Notes: generated by a model not told the origin, from the letters alone. A stretch of 64,000 nt of DNA from Streptomyces sp. NBC_01216 (GCF_035994945.1 NZ_CP108677.1:2294001-2358000); one strand, 5' to 3'. Positions 42,783-52,589 are shown, counted from the stretch's first letter. Made by a program: numbers and translations.

Positions 42783-42808
42783 AACCACCGTCGAGGGTGC
42801 GTCATTCC
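42783..42808 (-). promoter_or_regulatory. SigR-dependent autoregulatory promoter of sigR
   Basis: On the minus strand GGGAAT is followed after exactly 18 bp by GTT, the SigR consensus (-35 GGAAT, -10 GTT). It ends 45 bp before the sigR ATG and overlaps the end of the hydrolase coding region. Confidence 0.92.
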
Positions 42809-43437
42809 CGAAGTGACGTGAGCCACGCGGAGACTTCACGGGCGAGGAGTGTGAGGGCCTCGCCCTGGCCTAGCGGCGCGCGCTTGGGCACCGCGAAGCC
42901 GTGGTCGGCGTAGGGGACCTCGGCCATGGTGTACGGCCCGGCGGGGAACTCGCCCGGCCCGCCGAAGGGGTCGTTGCCACCCTGGACGACGAGGGTGGGC
43001 AGTCCGGTCGCGAGGAGTTCGGCGGCCCGGGACTTCTCGGGGCGGCCGGGCGGGTGGAGCGGGAAGCCGAGGGCGAGCACGGCGGAGGCTCCGAGTTCCC
43101 GGCCGGTCCGGCAGGCGACCCGCGCCCCGGCGCTGCGGCCCCCGGCGATCACCGGGTGTCCGGGGGCGGCGAGGGCGGGCCAGATCCCGCGCCATCCGGC
43201 GTCCAGGGTCTTCGGCGCGGGCGCCAGCTTCTTCCCGGCCACCCGCCAGGGCTGCTCGACGAGCGCCACGGTCACTCCGCGGGCGGGCAGCACGTCGGCC
43301 AGTTCCCGCAGGTCGCGCGCCTCGATCCCGCCACCGGCGCCGTGTCCGAGGGCCAGCACGGTCCACGGTTTCGTCCCGGGGTGCCAGGTGATCCGCGCCT
43401 CGCCCGCTCCGGTCTCCACGGTCTCGCTCTTCGTCAC
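42802..43437 (-). CDS. Alpha/beta-fold hydrolase, KANL3/Tex30-like
   Basis: A 211-residue small hydrolase. The nucleophile elbow is GGRSAGARVA (Ser in G-x-S-x-G), the oxyanion region is LGHGAGGG, and the acid and His lie in GGNDPFGG and VPYADHGF. Start is GTG 43437 next to GGAGGG. It lies directly upstream of sigR on the same strand, with the sigR promoter overlapping its 3' end. Substrate unknown. Confidence 0.86.
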   Translation of the reverse strand: MTKSETVETGAGEARITWHPGTKPWTVLALGHGAGGGIEARDLRELADVLPARGVTVALVEQPWRVAGKKLAPAPKTLDAGWRGIWPALAAPGHPVIAGGRSAGARVACRTGRELGASAVLALGFPLHPPGRPEKSRAAELLATGLPTLVVQGGNDPFGGPGEFPAGPYTMAEVPYADHGFAVPKRAPLGQGEALTLLAREVSAWLTSLRE

Positions 43438-43526
43438 CCCTCCATCCTGCCGCGTGTCGGGCCCCGGGCCGCGGAACCGGGGCCGGACACGAGGCACCGG
43501 CACCGGGACCGACGGCGGGGGTCGGG

Positions 43527-44342
43527 TCAGAACAGGGTGGCGATCTCGGGTGCCGCCAGTTCCTCCGCCAGCTCCGGGCCGTTGTTGCGGACGTTGCTCA
43601 CCGAAGTCGCCACCGGGTAGGCCCGCATCAGGCCCTCCGGCGGAGCGGCCAGCAGGCTCTTCAACTCCTCCGGCTCGGTCCGGGCCGGGTCCAGCCAGGC
43701 GTCCCACCGGTCGGGGGTCAGCATCAGCGGCATCCTCGGGTGGATGTCCGCCAGCGAACGGGGGCCTTCCGCGGGTGCCACTCCGAGGGGCCCGGTCTCG
43801 GCCTCGGCCGTGATGACGGAGCACGTCACCCACCACGCCGACGGATGGTCGTCGGGCAGGGTCCGGTCACGCCAGAACTCGTACAGCCCCGCCATGGCGA
43901 AGACCGACCCGTCCGCGGGGGTGACGAAGTACGGCTGCTTCCGCGGCCTCTTCTTCTTGCCCTCGACCTCCAGGTCCCGCTCGGCCGTGCCGGTCACCCA
44001 CTCGTAATAGCCGTCCGCCGGCAGGATGCAGCGCCGGGCCGCGAACGCGCGCCGGAACGAAGGCTTCTCGTGGACCGTCTCGGCCCTGGCGTTGATCATC
44101 CGGGCCGCGCCCTCGGGGGATTTCGCCCAGGCCGGCACCAGGCCCCACCGGAGCGCCCGCATCTGGCGAACCGAGTGGCGTGATTCCGCGTCTTTGGAAG
44201 GACGCTCCAGAATCGCGTACACCTCCTTCGTCGGGGCGACGTTCCAGTCCGGGGCCAGGGTCTCCTCGGGTTCCCACTTCTCGACCTCGAAGATCCCCAC
44301 CAGGTCCTCGGGCCGACGACTCGCTGCATACCGTCCGCACAT
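43527..44342 (-). CDS. SRAP (HMCES/YedK) family abasic-site protein
   Basis: A 271-residue SOS-response-associated peptidase-like protein. The catalytic Cys2 is in MCGRYAASR, with NVAPT, the Asn in MINARAET and GYYEWV forming the active site, and the His in [15 protein letters not shown] proteins crosslink abasic sites in single-stranded DNA to protect them. ATG 44342 puts Cys at position 2 as required. Divergent from the M50 gene. Confidence 0.94.
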   Translation of the reverse strand: MCGRYAASRRPEDLVGIFEVEKWEPEETLAPDWNVAPTKEVYAILERPSKDAESRHSVRQMRALRWGLVPAWAKSPEGAARMINARAETVHEKPSFRRAFAARRCILPADGYYEWVTGTAERDLEVEGKKKRPRKQPYFVTPADGSVFAMAGLYEFWRDRTLPDDHPSAWWVTCSVITAEAETGPLGVAPAEGPRSLADIHPRMPLMLTPDRWDAWLDPARTEPEELKSLLAAPPEGLMRAYPVATSVSNVRNNGPELAEELAAPEIATLF

Positions 44343-44393
44343 ACGTGCCACACTGCCACGATCCATCCCCCATCCGAGGAGTCGGAGCCGAAA

Positions 44394-45080
44394 ATGACCG
44401 AAGTCCTCGGCCCCCAGAGCGCCCCCGACCAGTGGCTGGTGATCGCGACCGCGATAGCCGCCCTGGCCGTCGTCGTCCCCCGCCCGCTCTGGCGGCTCTC
44501 CCGCAACGCGATCACCATCGCCCACGAGGGCGGCCACGGTCTGATCGCGCTCCTCACCGGCCGCCGGCTCCAGTCCATCCGGCTGCACTCCGACACCAGT
44601 GGCCTCACCGTCTCCCGCGGCCGGCCCACCGGCCTGGGCATGATCCTGACGGCCGCCGCCGGCTACACCGCCGCCCCGCTGCTGGGCCTGGGCGGCGCCT
44701 GGCTGCTCACGGCGGACCGGATCACGCTGCTGTTGTGGATCGCCACCGCACTGCTCCTCGTCATGCTGGTGATGGTGCGCAACGCCTACGGGATCTTCAC
44801 CGTGCTCCTCACGGGCGCCGTCTTCCTCCTGATCTCCTGGCTCACCGGACCCGACGTCCAGGCGGCGTTCGCCTACTCCGTCGTCTGGTTCCTGCTCCTC
44901 GGCGGCGTCCGCCCGGTCTTCGAACTGCAGGGCAAGCGGCGCCACGGCGGCGCGCCGGACTCCGACGCCGACCAGCTCGCCCGGCTCACCCATGTGCCTC
45001 CGGTGCTCTGGCTGTTCCTCTTCCACGCCGTGTCGGTCTGCTCCCTGATCGGCGGCGGACGCTGGCTGCTGGGCCTCTGA
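44394..45080 (+). CDS. M50-like membrane metallopeptidase
   Basis: A 228-residue integral membrane protein with about six helices. HEGGH near residue 44 is the zinc motif, located in a helix after the first membrane segment as in M50 proteases. It is short and lacks a PDZ domain, so it is a minimal member and its substrate is unknown. Start ATG 44394. It is divergent from the SRAP gene with 51 bp between. Confidence 0.83.
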   Translation: MTEVLGPQSAPDQWLVIATAIAALAVVVPRPLWRLSRNAITIAHEGGHGLIALLTGRRLQSIRLHSDTSGLTVSRGRPTGLGMILTAAAGYTAAPLLGLGGAWLLTADRITLLLWIATALLLVMLVMVRNAYGIFTVLLTGAVFLLISWLTGPDVQAAFAYSVVWFLLLGGVRPVFELQGKRRHGGAPDSDADQLARLTHVPPVLWLFLFHAVSVCSLIGGGRWLLGL

Positions 45081-45142
45081 CCGGTCCGACCCGACCCGCG
45101 CGGGAGGACCGGGGCACCGCGTGCCCCACTAAAGTGAGGGGC

Positions 45143-46480
45143 ATGACCGAAAGCTCCGCGCGCTCCGAGCACACCGTCCCGACCTCCGGCCTCTGGCCCG
45201 CTCCGTACGCGGACGGAGCCGTCGACGCGACCGTCACCGTGCCCGGATCCAAGTCGGTCACCAATCGAGGTCTCGTCCTCGCCGCGCTCGCCGCCGAACC
45301 GGGCTGGCTCCGCCGCCCGCTGCGCTCGCGCGACACCCTCCTGATGGCCGAGGCACTGCGCACCCTGGGCGTGAAGATCGATGAGGGAGTGGGCCCGGAC
45401 GGCACGGGCGAGGCATGGCGGATCATCCCCGCCGGGCTCCGCGGCCCGGCGTCCGTCGAGGTGGGCAACGCCGGCACCGTCATGCGCTTCCTGCCCCCGG
45501 TCGCCACCCTCGCCCACGGCCCGGTCCACTTCGACGGCGACCCCCGCTCCCACGAACGCCCGCTGCACGGCGTCATCGACGCGCTGCGTGCCCTCGGCGC
45601 CCGCGTCGACGACGACGGACGCGGCGCGCTGCCGATGACCGTGCACGGCGGCGGCGGCCTGGAGGGCGGGACGGTGGAGATCGACGCTTCCTCGTCCTCC
45701 CAGTTCGTCAGCGCCCTGCTGCTGTCGGCGCCCCGGTTCAACCAGGGCGTGGAGGTGCGACACGTCGGCGCGAAGCTGCCGTCGCTGCCGCACATCCGGA
45801 TGACCGTCGACATGCTGCGGGTGGTGGGCGCACAGGTCGACGAACCGGAGACCGGCGGCGAGCCGAACGTCTGGCGGGTGGCCCCCTCCGCCCTGCTCGG
45901 CCGGGACCTGACCGTGGAGCCGGACCTGTCCAACGCCCAGCCGTTCCTGGCCGCCGCGCTGATCACCGGTGGGCGGGTCACCGTCCCGGACTGGCCGGCC
46001 CGCACCACCCAGCCCGGCGACGCGCTCCGCGAGATCTTCACCGAGATGGGTGGTTCCTGCGAGCTGACGGAGGCCGGTCTCACGTTCACCGGCACCGGCC
46101 GGATCCACGGCATCGACGTCGACCTGAGCGAGGTCGGAGAACTGACCCCGGGCATCGCCGCGGTCGCCGCACTCGCCGACTCGCCGTCCACACTGCGCGG
46201 CGTGGCGCATCTGCGGCTGCACGAGACGGACCGCCTGGCGGCCCTCACCCGGGAGATCAACGGGCTCGGCGGCGACGTGACCGAGACCGAGGACGGGCTG
46301 GTCATCCGGCCGCGCCCGCTGCGCGGCGGCGTCTTCCACACGTACCACGACCACCGGATGGCGACGGCCGGGGCGGTCATCGGCCTCGCGGTGGAAGGCG
46401 TGCGGATCGAGAACGTCGCGACGACGGCCAAGACCCTTCCGGACTTCCCGCTGATGTGGACCGAAATGCTCGGAGCCTGA
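45143..46480 (+). CDS. aroA: 3-phosphoshikimate 1-carboxyvinyltransferase (EPSP synthase)
   Basis: A 445-residue enzyme of the shikimate pathway that transfers enolpyruvyl from PEP. Motifs include [18 protein letters not shown] with the catalytic Lys, [12 protein letters not shown] (PEP loop), [14 protein letters not shown], and [18 protein letters not shown] 45143. The gene is coupled in order to rsgA, which starts 4 bp after its stop. Confidence 0.95.
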   Translation: MTESSARSEHTVPTSGLWPAPYADGAVDATVTVPGSKSVTNRGLVLAALAAEPGWLRRPLRSRDTLLMAEALRTLGVKIDEGVGPDGTGEAWRIIPAGLRGPASVEVGNAGTVMRFLPPVATLAHGPVHFDGDPRSHERPLHGVIDALRALGARVDDDGRGALPMTVHGGGGLEGGTVEIDASSSSQFVSALLLSAPRFNQGVEVRHVGAKLPSLPHIRMTVDMLRVVGAQVDEPETGGEPNVWRVAPSALLGRDLTVEPDLSNAQPFLAAALITGGRVTVPDWPARTTQPGDALREIFTEMGGSCELTEAGLTFTGTGRIHGIDVDLSEVGELTPGIAAVAALADSPSTLRGVAHLRLHETDRLAALTREINGLGGDVTETEDGLVIRPRPLRGGVFHTYHDHRMATAGAVIGLAVEGVRIENVATTAKTLPDFPLMWTEMLGA

Positions 46481-46483
46481 GTC

Positions 46484-47497
46484 ATGCGGCGTTACGGGAA
46501 GAACACCGACGAGGACGACATCCGCCAGCGTCCCCACCGCAAGGGCAACCGCCCCCGGACGAACATCCGGCCCAAGCACGAGGACGCGGTCGAGGGCATG
46601 GTCCTCACCGTGGACCGGGGCCGACTCACCTGTCTCGTGGACGACCGGGTGATCATCGCGATGAAGGCGCGGGAGCTGGGCCGTAAGGCCGCCGTCGTCG
46701 GCGACCGCGTCTCGATCGTCGGCGACCTGTCCGGAGAGAAGGACACGCTGGCCCGGATCGTCCGGATCGGTGAGCGCAGTTCGGTGCTCCGGCGCACGGC
46801 CGACGACGACGATCCCTTCGAACGGGTGGTGGTCGCCAACGCCGACCAGTTGGCGATCGTCACCGCGCTGGCCGATCCCGAGCCGCGCCCCCGGCTGATC
46901 GACCGCTGCCTGGTCGCGGCCTACGACGGCGGGCTCTCCCCACTGCTCGTACTGACCAAGTCGGACCTGGCGTCGCCGGATCAGCTGCTGGAGATGTACG
47001 GGGCGCTGGGCGTCCCCCACGTGGTGACCACGCGCGACGAGTTCGTGGACGGCGCCGCCGCCGAGCGGGTCCACGAGCACCTCACGGGACGGACCACCGC
47101 CTTCGTCGGGCACTCCGGTGTCGGCAAGACGACCCTGGTCAACGCCCTGGTCCCGGAGGACCGCCGGCGGACCACGGGGCACGTCAACGCGGTGACCGGA
47201 CGCGGCCGGCACACCACCACCTCCGCGCTCGCCCTCCCGCTGGACGCGAAGGAGGGCGGCTGGGTCATCGACACTCCCGGTGTACGTTCCTTCGGCCTGC
47301 ACCACGTCGATCCGTCCCGGGTGATCCTCGCCTTCCCCGATCTCGTCCCCGGCACGGAGAACTGCCCCCGGGCGTGCGGCCACGACGAGCCGGACTGCGC
47401 GCTGGACGCCTGGGTGTCCGACGGGCACGCCGATCCGGCCCGGCTGTACTCGCTGCGCCGGCTGCTGGCCACCCGCGAGCGGCGCGAGGGCGACTGA
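46484..47497 (+). CDS. rsgA: Ribosome small-subunit-dependent GTPase A
   Basis: A 337-residue circularly permuted GTPase that aids 30S maturation. The order is OB-fold (about 30-110), G4 TKSD, G1 GHSGVGKTT near 212, G3 DTPG near 263, and a C-terminal zinc site with CPRACGHDEPDCAL. ATG 46484 lies 3 bp after the aroA stop. Function is well established for the family. Confidence 0.95.
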   Translation: MRRYGKNTDEDDIRQRPHRKGNRPRTNIRPKHEDAVEGMVLTVDRGRLTCLVDDRVIIAMKARELGRKAAVVGDRVSIVGDLSGEKDTLARIVRIGERSSVLRRTADDDDPFERVVVANADQLAIVTALADPEPRPRLIDRCLVAAYDGGLSPLLVLTKSDLASPDQLLEMYGALGVPHVVTTRDEFVDGAAAERVHEHLTGRTTAFVGHSGVGKTTLVNALVPEDRRRTTGHVNAVTGRGRHTTTSALALPLDAKEGGWVIDTPGVRSFGLHHVDPSRVILAFPDLVPGTENCPRACGHDEPDCALDAWVSDGHADPARLYSLRRLLATRERREGD

Positions 47498-47601
47498 GCC
47501 GCGCACGTTTGCCGTCGGCCGCCACCGGCAAGGGCATAATCGCACCGAGTGAGACGAAGCGGTCGCACGAGCAGTCACCGACGGCGTGGGAGGCACTGAC
47601 G

Positions 47602-47925
47602 ATGGCGTGGCTGCTGGTGGTGGTCGCCGGGATCCTGGAGACGGGGTTCGCGGTCTGCCTGAAGCTGTCTCACGGTTTCACCCGGCTGTGGCCGACCGTC
47701 GCCTTCGCGGCCTTCGCCCTGGGAAGCTTCGGTCTGCTGACGCTCGCCCTGCGCAAACTGGACGTCGGCCCCGCGTACGCGGTGTGGACCGGGATCGGGG
47801 CGGCGGGGACGGCCATCTACGGAATGGTCTTCCTCGGCGACGTCGTGTCGACGCTGAAGATCGTCTCGATCACGTTGGTGATCGCGGGGGTCATCGGCCT
47901 CCAGCTGTCGGGTTCGGCGCACTGA
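47602..47925 (+). CDS. SMR-family small multidrug/guanidinium-type exporter
   Basis: A 107-residue protein with four helices. It begins MAWLLVVVAGILETGFAV with the conserved membrane Glu14 (ILETGFA), typical of the EmrE/SugE family; Glu at this place and the GIGAAGTA segment fit the SugE/Gdx branch, which exports guanidinium, though this is not proven. GGGAGG precedes ATG 47602. The TetR gene overlaps its 3' end in antisense by 35 bp. Confidence 0.88.
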   Translation: MAWLLVVVAGILETGFAVCLKLSHGFTRLWPTVAFAAFALGSFGLLTLALRKLDVGPAYAVWTGIGAAGTAIYGMVFLGDVVSTLKIVSITLVIAGVIGLQLSGSAH

Positions 47926-48484
47926 GCCTCCCGCCCAGCGCCCCGCGCACCAGGCCGCCGACGCCCCGCGGGTCGGCGGCGAGCAGGTGCGAGAGGGCCA
48001 GTCGCACGGTGAGTTCGCAGGTGCCGGCCCATCGCACGTCCACGCATACGAGGGTCGCCGCGATCAGTTCGCCGGGCGTCGGCGGCCCGGCGTCGGCGCG
48101 CCGCTGGGCGGGCACACCGGAGCCCTGCGTGCCGGTCCGCGCGGGGCGCGGCGCGGGGAGGCGGCCGCCCCAGCAGCCGGTGAGGAGCGCGCGCAGGAGA
48201 GGGCGGTCGCGGGCCTCCGCGACGATCCACTCGGCGGTGCCGGCCAGCCGGTCGGGCATGGCGGCGGGGCCGGCGAGACGCCGGGCCACGCCCGCGAGAT
48301 AGGCGTCGGCCTCGCGTCGCAGGAGGGCGCGGGCCAGGCCGTCCTTGCTGCCGAACTCGTTGTAGAGGGTCTGCCGGGACACTCGTGCGTCGGCGGCGAC
48401 GTCGACCATCCGGACGGCGGACCAGGGCAGCCTCGCCACGGCCGCGAGCGCGGCGTCGAGGAGGGCCTCACGGGCAGCGGGCAT
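47891..48484 (-). CDS. TetR-family transcriptional regulator
   Basis: A 197-residue TetR regulator with helix-turn-helix VDVAADARVSRQTLYNEFGS at residues 27-46. It is convergent with, and overlaps, the SMR gene, and is divergent from hisN. Either could be its target. Start ATG 48484. The C-terminal effector domain is unusually Arg/Ala/Gly-rich. Confidence 0.87.
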   Translation of the reverse strand: MPAAREALLDAALAAVARLPWSAVRMVDVAADARVSRQTLYNEFGSKDGLARALLRREADAYLAGVARRLAGPAAMPDRLAGTAEWIVAEARDRPLLRALLTGCWGGRLPAPRPARTGTQGSGVPAQRRADAGPPTPGELIAATLVCVDVRWAGTCELTVRLALSHLLAADPRGVGGLVRGALGGRLSAPNPTAGGR

Positions 48485-48592
48485 CGTCGCCTCCCGGCCA
48501 GACGGCGGTACATCGCACAGAGTCGTCGAGCGGGCACCCTCTGTCAAGAAACTCGCACGGGAGGCCGATACCCGGGGGATAGAGTTCCGACC

Positions 48593-49393
48593 ATGGCCGA
48601 TTACCACGATGACCTCCATCTCGCCCATGTCCTCGCGGATGCCGCGGACGCGGCCACCATGGAGCGCTTCCGGGCGCTCGACCTGAAGGTCGAGACGAAG
48701 CCGGACATGACACCGGTGAGCGAGGCGGACAAGGCCGCGGAGGAGCTCATCCGCGGCGGGCTCCAGCGGGCCCGACCCCGGGACGCGATCCTCGGCGAGG
48801 AGTACGGCCTGGAGGGCAGCGGTGCGCGCCGCTGGGTGGTGGACCCGATCGACGGGACGAAGAACTACGTGCGCGGAGTGCCCGTCTGGGCGACCCTGAT
48901 CGCACTCATGGAGGCAGGCGACACCGGCTTCCAGCCGGTGGTGGGCGTGGTCTCGGCCCCCGCGCTCGGGCGCCGGTGGTGGGCGGCGAAGGGTTCGGGC
49001 GCGTTCACCGGCCGGAGCCTGACCTCGGCCACCCGGATCGGGGTCTCGAAGGTGTCGGAGCTGTCCGACGCCTCCTTCGCGTACTCCTCGCTCGACGGCT
49101 GGGAACAGCAGGGACGTCTCGACGGATTCCTCGACCTGACGCGCGCCTGCTGGCGCACCAGGGCGTACGGCGACTTCTGGCCGTACATGATGGTCGCCGA
49201 GGGTTCGGTGGACCTCTGCGCGGAGCCGGAGCTGTCCCTGTGGGACATGGCGGCGGTGGCGGTCGTCGTCCAGGAGGCGGGCGGCACGTTCACGGACCTG
49301 GCCGGGCAGCACGGCCCGCACGGCGGCAACGCGGCGGCTTCCAACGGCCTGCTCCACGGCGAGCTGCTGAGCTATCTGAACCAGCGGAGCTGA
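48593..49393 (+). CDS. hisN: Histidinol-phosphatase, inositol-monophosphatase fold (HisN)
   Basis: A 266-residue Mg-dependent phosphatase of the IMPase family that catalyses the eighth step of histidine synthesis in actinobacteria. Metal and phosphate motifs are GEEYGLEG, DPIDGTKNYVRG and LSLWDMAAVAVV. Sequence and synteny fit S. coelicolor HisN. Start ATG 48593. A 19-bp terminator stem follows. Confidence 0.92.
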   Translation: MADYHDDLHLAHVLADAADAATMERFRALDLKVETKPDMTPVSEADKAAEELIRGGLQRARPRDAILGEEYGLEGSGARRWVVDPIDGTKNYVRGVPVWATLIALMEAGDTGFQPVVGVVSAPALGRRWWAAKGSGAFTGRSLTSATRIGVSKVSELSDASFAYSSLDGWEQQGRLDGFLDLTRACWRTRAYGDFWPYMMVAEGSVDLCAEPELSLWDMAAVAVVVQEAGGTFTDLAGQHGPHGGNAAASNGLLHGELLSYLNQRS

Positions 49394-49397
49394 CGCC

Positions 49398-49452
49398 CGC
49401 GCGCGGTGCCGGACCCGTCGCCCGCGCGGGGCCGGGTCCGGCACCGCGCGCG
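49398..49452 (+). terminator. hisN terminator
   Basis: A perfect 19-bp stem (49398-49416 and 49434-49452) with a 17-base loop, starting five bases after the stop. Confidence 0.9.
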
Positions 49453-49534
49453 AGGGTGGCGGGACCACTCCCGGTCGTACCTCGCGCGCCCCCTTGTCGC
49501 ACCCGGGCCCGGATGCGAATCTAGGAATCCCCCC

Positions 49535-49550
49535 ACTTGTGAACTTGTGA
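49535..49550. repeat. Direct repeat of ACTTGTGA upstream of the CBS gene
   Basis: Two adjacent copies of ACTTGTGA (49535-49542 and 49543-49550) lie 53 bp before the CBS gene start. Such repeats can be activator sites; none is identified. Confidence 0.5.
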
Positions 49551-49602
49551 ATGCCTTCTCGTTGAAGGCGGGACGGTATTCCCCAAGGAGGTGGCTCCAT
49601 CC

Positions 49603-50007
49603 ATGCTCGTCCGTGACGCCATGAGCACGCTTGCCCTCACCATCGGACCCGCCCACACCCTCCGGCAGGCCGCCGGACTGATGTCGGCGCGCCACGTCGG
49701 CGCGGCCGTCGTCCTGGACGCCGACCACAGCGGCCTCGGCATCATCACCGAACGCGACATCCTCAACTCGATCGGCGCGGGCCAGAACCCGGACCACGAG
49801 ACCGCCGGCGCCCACACCACCACGCACGTCGTCTTCGCCGCACCCACCTGGACCCTGGAGGAGGCCGCGGAGGCCATGACACACGGCGGCTTCCGCCATC
49901 TCGTCGTCCTCGACGGCGCGGGTCCGATCGGCATCGTCTCCGTACGCGACATCATCCGCTGCTGGACCCCGGCCCACCGCCGCTCGGCGGCCCCGGCCGG
50001 GCACTGA
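49603..50007 (+). CDS. CBS-domain protein
   Basis: A 134-residue protein made of two CBS motifs (LVRDAMSTLALTIGPAHTLRQAAG and GIVSVRDIIRCW are the ends; the first repeat is about 1-60 and the second 70-125). Paired CBS motifs bind adenosine nucleotides and act as energy sensors. ATG 49603 has AAGGAGG 11 bases upstream; GTG 49591 is buried in that site and unlikely. No partner domain or neighbour indicates its target. Confidence 0.88.
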   Translation: MLVRDAMSTLALTIGPAHTLRQAAGLMSARHVGAAVVLDADHSGLGIITERDILNSIGAGQNPDHETAGAHTTTHVVFAAPTWTLEEAAEAMTHGGFRHLVVLDGAGPIGIVSVRDIIRCWTPAHRRSAAPAGH

Positions 50008-50054
50008 GCCCCGACCGGGTCACGCGCGCACGCCGAAGTCCGGCCGCCCCCACG

Positions 50055-50086
50055 GCGGCCGGGCCTCCTCCCGGAGGCCCGGCCGC
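50055..50086 (+). terminator. Terminator after the CBS gene
   Basis: A perfect 14-bp stem (50055-50068 and 50073-50086) with a TCCC loop, 48 bp after the stop; also well placed for the convergent catalase gene. Confidence 0.85.
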
Positions 50087-50104
50087 AGGTCGCCCGACAG
50101 GCCC

Positions 50105-51574
50105 TCAGCCGCGCAGGGCCCGGACGGCGGCGTCGAGCCGCTTGCCGAAGTCGCCGTCCGCCTGACGGAAGTTGCCGATGGCCCGCTCGGCGATGTCATC
50201 GCGCGAGACCTTGGCGATGAAGCCCGCCAGGTTCTCGACGAGGCGGCTCCTCTCGTCCTCGGACATCAGGCGGTAGAGGTCGCCCGCCTGGACGAAGTCG
50301 TCGTCCTCGGCGTGCACCGGGGCGGCATGGTCGCCGGTGCCGCCGGTGACCGGGGTGGACTGCCACAGCGGCCGGCCGGTCTGGGCCGGACCGCCGAAGG
50401 AGTTCGGCTCGTAGTTCTTCGCGCCCCGGTGACGGCCGTCGTAGAGGAAGCCGTCACGCGCGTGGGTGCGCGCCTCGGTGGCGTGCGGCCGGTTCACCGG
50501 CAGGTGGTCGGCGTTGACGCCGACGCGGTACCGGTGGGCGTCTCCGTAGGCGAAGAGACGACCCTGGAGCATCTTGTCCGGGGACGGGCCGATACCGGGC
50601 ACGAAGTGGGCCGGACTGAAGACGGACTGTTCGACCTCCGCGAAGACGTTCTCCGGGTTCCGGTTGAGTTCCAGCGTGCCGATCTCGATCGGCGGGTAGT
50701 CCTCGTGCGGCCACACCTTGGTGAGGTCGAAGGGGTTGAAGCGGTAGGTCGCCGCGTCGGCCGCCGGCATGATCTGGACCTGCACGGTCCAGGTGGGGAA
50801 GTCCCCGCGCTCGATGGCCTGGCGCAGGTCGCGCTGATGACTGTCCGGGTCCTCGCCGGCGAGCCGGTTGGCCTCGTCCTGGGTGAGGTTCCGGATGCCC
50901 TGGTCGGTCTTGAAGTGGTACTTGACCCAGAAGACCTCGCCGGCCTCGTTGTTCCACTGGAAGGTGTGCGAGCCGTAGCCGTTCATGTGGCGATACGAGG
51001 CGGGTATGCCCCGGTCGCCGAAGAGCCAGGTGACCTGGTGCGTCGACTCGGGCGACAGGCCCCAGAAGTCCCAGACGTTGTCGGCTTCCTGTGAGCCGGT
51101 GTACGGGTCGCGCTTCTGGGTGTGGATGAAGTCGGGGAACTTGATGGCGTCCCTGACGAAGAACACGGGGGTGTTGTTTCCGACAAGGTCGTAGTTGCCC
51201 TCCTCGGTGTAGAACTTCAGCGCCCAGCCACGCGGATCGCGGACGGCGTCGGCCGCGCCGAGGTTGCCCGCGACGGTGGAGAAGCGCAGGAACGTCTCGG
51301 TCCGCTTGCCGACCTCGGAGAGGAACGCGGCGCGCGTCCACCGCGAGACGTCGTGGGTCACCGTGAAGGTGCCGTAGGCGCCCGCGCCCCGCGCGTGGAC
51401 CACGCGCTCCGGGATGCGTTCCCGGTTGAAGTGGGCGAGCTTCTCCAGGAGGAGCTGGTCCTGGACGAGGACGGGACCGCCGACGCCCGCCGTCTCGCTG
51501 TTCTGGTTGTCGGCGACCGGCGCGCCGGCCTCCGTGGTGAGCGGTCCCTGCGTCACGTACGCCTCCTGCGTCAT
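50105..51574 (-). CDS. Monofunctional heme catalase (small subunit, clade 3)
   Basis: A 489-residue catalase that breaks down hydrogen peroxide. The active-site His is in [13 protein letters not shown], Asn in VGNNTPVFF, and the heme-ligand Tyr in [13 protein letters not shown]. Length is that of the small-subunit group. Divergent from the Fur-family gene, as in catalase-CatR pairs; a 13-bp palindrome sits between them. The stop is followed by the repeated GGCCTGTCGGG sequence. Confidence 0.95.
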   Translation of the reverse strand: MTQEAYVTQGPLTTEAGAPVADNQNSETAGVGGPVLVQDQLLLEKLAHFNRERIPERVVHARGAGAYGTFTVTHDVSRWTRAAFLSEVGKRTETFLRFSTVAGNLGAADAVRDPRGWALKFYTEEGNYDLVGNNTPVFFVRDAIKFPDFIHTQKRDPYTGSQEADNVWDFWGLSPESTHQVTWLFGDRGIPASYRHMNGYGSHTFQWNNEAGEVFWVKYHFKTDQGIRNLTQDEANRLAGEDPDSHQRDLRQAIERGDFPTWTVQVQIMPAADAATYRFNPFDLTKVWPHEDYPPIEIGTLELNRNPENVFAEVEQSVFSPAHFVPGIGPSPDKMLQGRLFAYGDAHRYRVGVNADHLPVNRPHATEARTHARDGFLYDGRHRGAKNYEPNSFGGPAQTGRPLWQSTPVTGGTGDHAAPVHAEDDDFVQAGDLYRLMSEDERSRLVENLAGFIAKVSRDDIAERAIGNFRQADGDFGKRLDAAVRALRG

Positions 51575-51644
51575 TTCCTGCGTGTCCTGTCCTGTGGGCC
51601 GCGGCCTGTCCGGGCGTCGACCTACGCCTGAATCGATCCTACGA

Positions 51645-51657
51645 TAGACAATGTCTA
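51645..51657. promoter_or_regulatory. CatR/PerR-type operator
   Basis: TAGACAATGTCTA is a perfect 6-bp inverted repeat around a single A, in an AT-rich stretch unusual for this genome, 71 bp before the catalase start and 67 bp before the regulator start. It resembles PerR/CatR boxes. Confidence 0.8.
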
Positions 51658-51723
51658 AGTCAAGTAAGGATCTAAAGTCACACCCGTTCGGGACACCGAG
51701 TCCCCACTGTTAGGCTGACCCTC

Positions 51724-52143
51724 ATGAGCGACCTGTTGGAACGACTGCGCGGCCGTGGCTGGCGGATGACCGCGCAGCGGCGTGTCGTGGCCGAGGTCCT
51801 CGACGGGGACCACGTCCACCTGACGGCCGACGAGGTCCACGCCGCCGCCGTGGAGCGGCTCCCCGAGATCTCCCGGGCGACCGTCTACAACACGCTCGGC
51901 GAGATGGTCACACTCGGCGAGGTCATGGAGGTCGCGACGGACGGCCGCGCCAAGCGGTACGACCCGAACGCGCACCGCCCGCACCAGCACCTCGTCTGCG
52001 GTCGCTGCGGCGCCATCCGCGACGTCCACCCGGCGGGCGACCCGATGGCGGACCTCCCGGACGCCGAGCGCTACGGCTTCACCATCTCCGACGTCGAGGT
52101 CACCTATCGCGGCCTCTGCCCGTCCTGCGCGTCGACCGCCTGA
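51724..52143 (+). CDS. catR: Fur-family regulator CatR (PerR type)
   Basis: A 139-residue metalloregulator. The winged helix is in the first 80 residues (LTADEVHAAAVERLPEISRA in part). Metal sites are PHQHLVCGRCG and the C-terminal CPSCAS, giving the two Cys pairs of the structural zinc. With the divergent catalase and the palindrome it should repress the catalase and itself and be inactivated by peroxide. Start ATG 51724. Confidence 0.92.
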   Translation: MSDLLERLRGRGWRMTAQRRVVAEVLDGDHVHLTADEVHAAAVERLPEISRATVYNTLGEMVTLGEVMEVATDGRAKRYDPNAHRPHQHLVCGRCGAIRDVHPAGDPMADLPDAERYGFTISDVEVTYRGLCPSCASTA

Positions 52144-52167
52144 TCCGCACCCCGGACCCTTCTGCCC

Positions 52168-52214
52168 CGCGCGAGGCCCCCGCTCCTGGTCACCCAGGCC
52201 GGGGGCCTCGCGCG
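52168..52214 (+). terminator. catR terminator
   Basis: A perfect 15-bp stem (52168-52182 and 52200-52214), 25 bp after the catR stop. Confidence 0.88.
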
Positions 52215-52246
52215 TACCCCCGGCCCGCAGGCACCGGAAACACGAC

Positions 52247-52278
52247 GAAGGCCCGGATCCTGAGGGATCCGGGCCTTC
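52247..52278 (-). terminator. Terminator of the first initiator tRNA gene
   Basis: A perfect 14-bp stem (52247-52260 and 52265-52278), with GGATCC in the middle, 14 bp beyond the tRNA 3' end on the minus strand. Confidence 0.85.
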
Positions 52279-52291
52279 GTTCGCTACTGAG

Positions 52292-52365
52292 TAGCGGGGA
52301 CAGGATTTGAACCTGCGACCTCTGGGTTATGAGCCCAGCGAGCTACCGAGCTGCTCCACCCCGCG
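52292..52365 (-). tRNA. Initiator tRNA-fMet (CAU), copy 1
   Basis: A 74-nt tRNA without encoded CCA. The anticodon is CAU in GGGCTCATAACCC, with three consecutive G-C pairs at the bottom of the anticodon stem and a C1-U72 mismatch at the acceptor end; both mark the initiator tRNA. The T-loop GGTTCAAATCC is standard. Confidence 0.96.
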
Positions 52366-52589
52366 TCGGTGAACCCAACCTTACGGGACCCCCTCCACCA
52401 GCGCAAATCCCGTCCTCCCGGTCCACTCCGGCCCCGGGTCGCCGCCTCTCCCCACCGCCCGGCGGGACACGACCAGGCGCTGGGTCCGGCGTGTGCGATC
52501 GCACGCGGGGGCCGGAACCGCCGCCGGCCGGGAGGCCCCGCGACGGGACACCCCCGGACCGTGACGGACCGCGCCCGGCCCGGCGGGCA

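Noticed and set aside
49524..49565. GGAAT upstream of the CBS gene as a SigR promoter
   Set aside because: The next GTT is more than 30 bp away, far from the required spacing.
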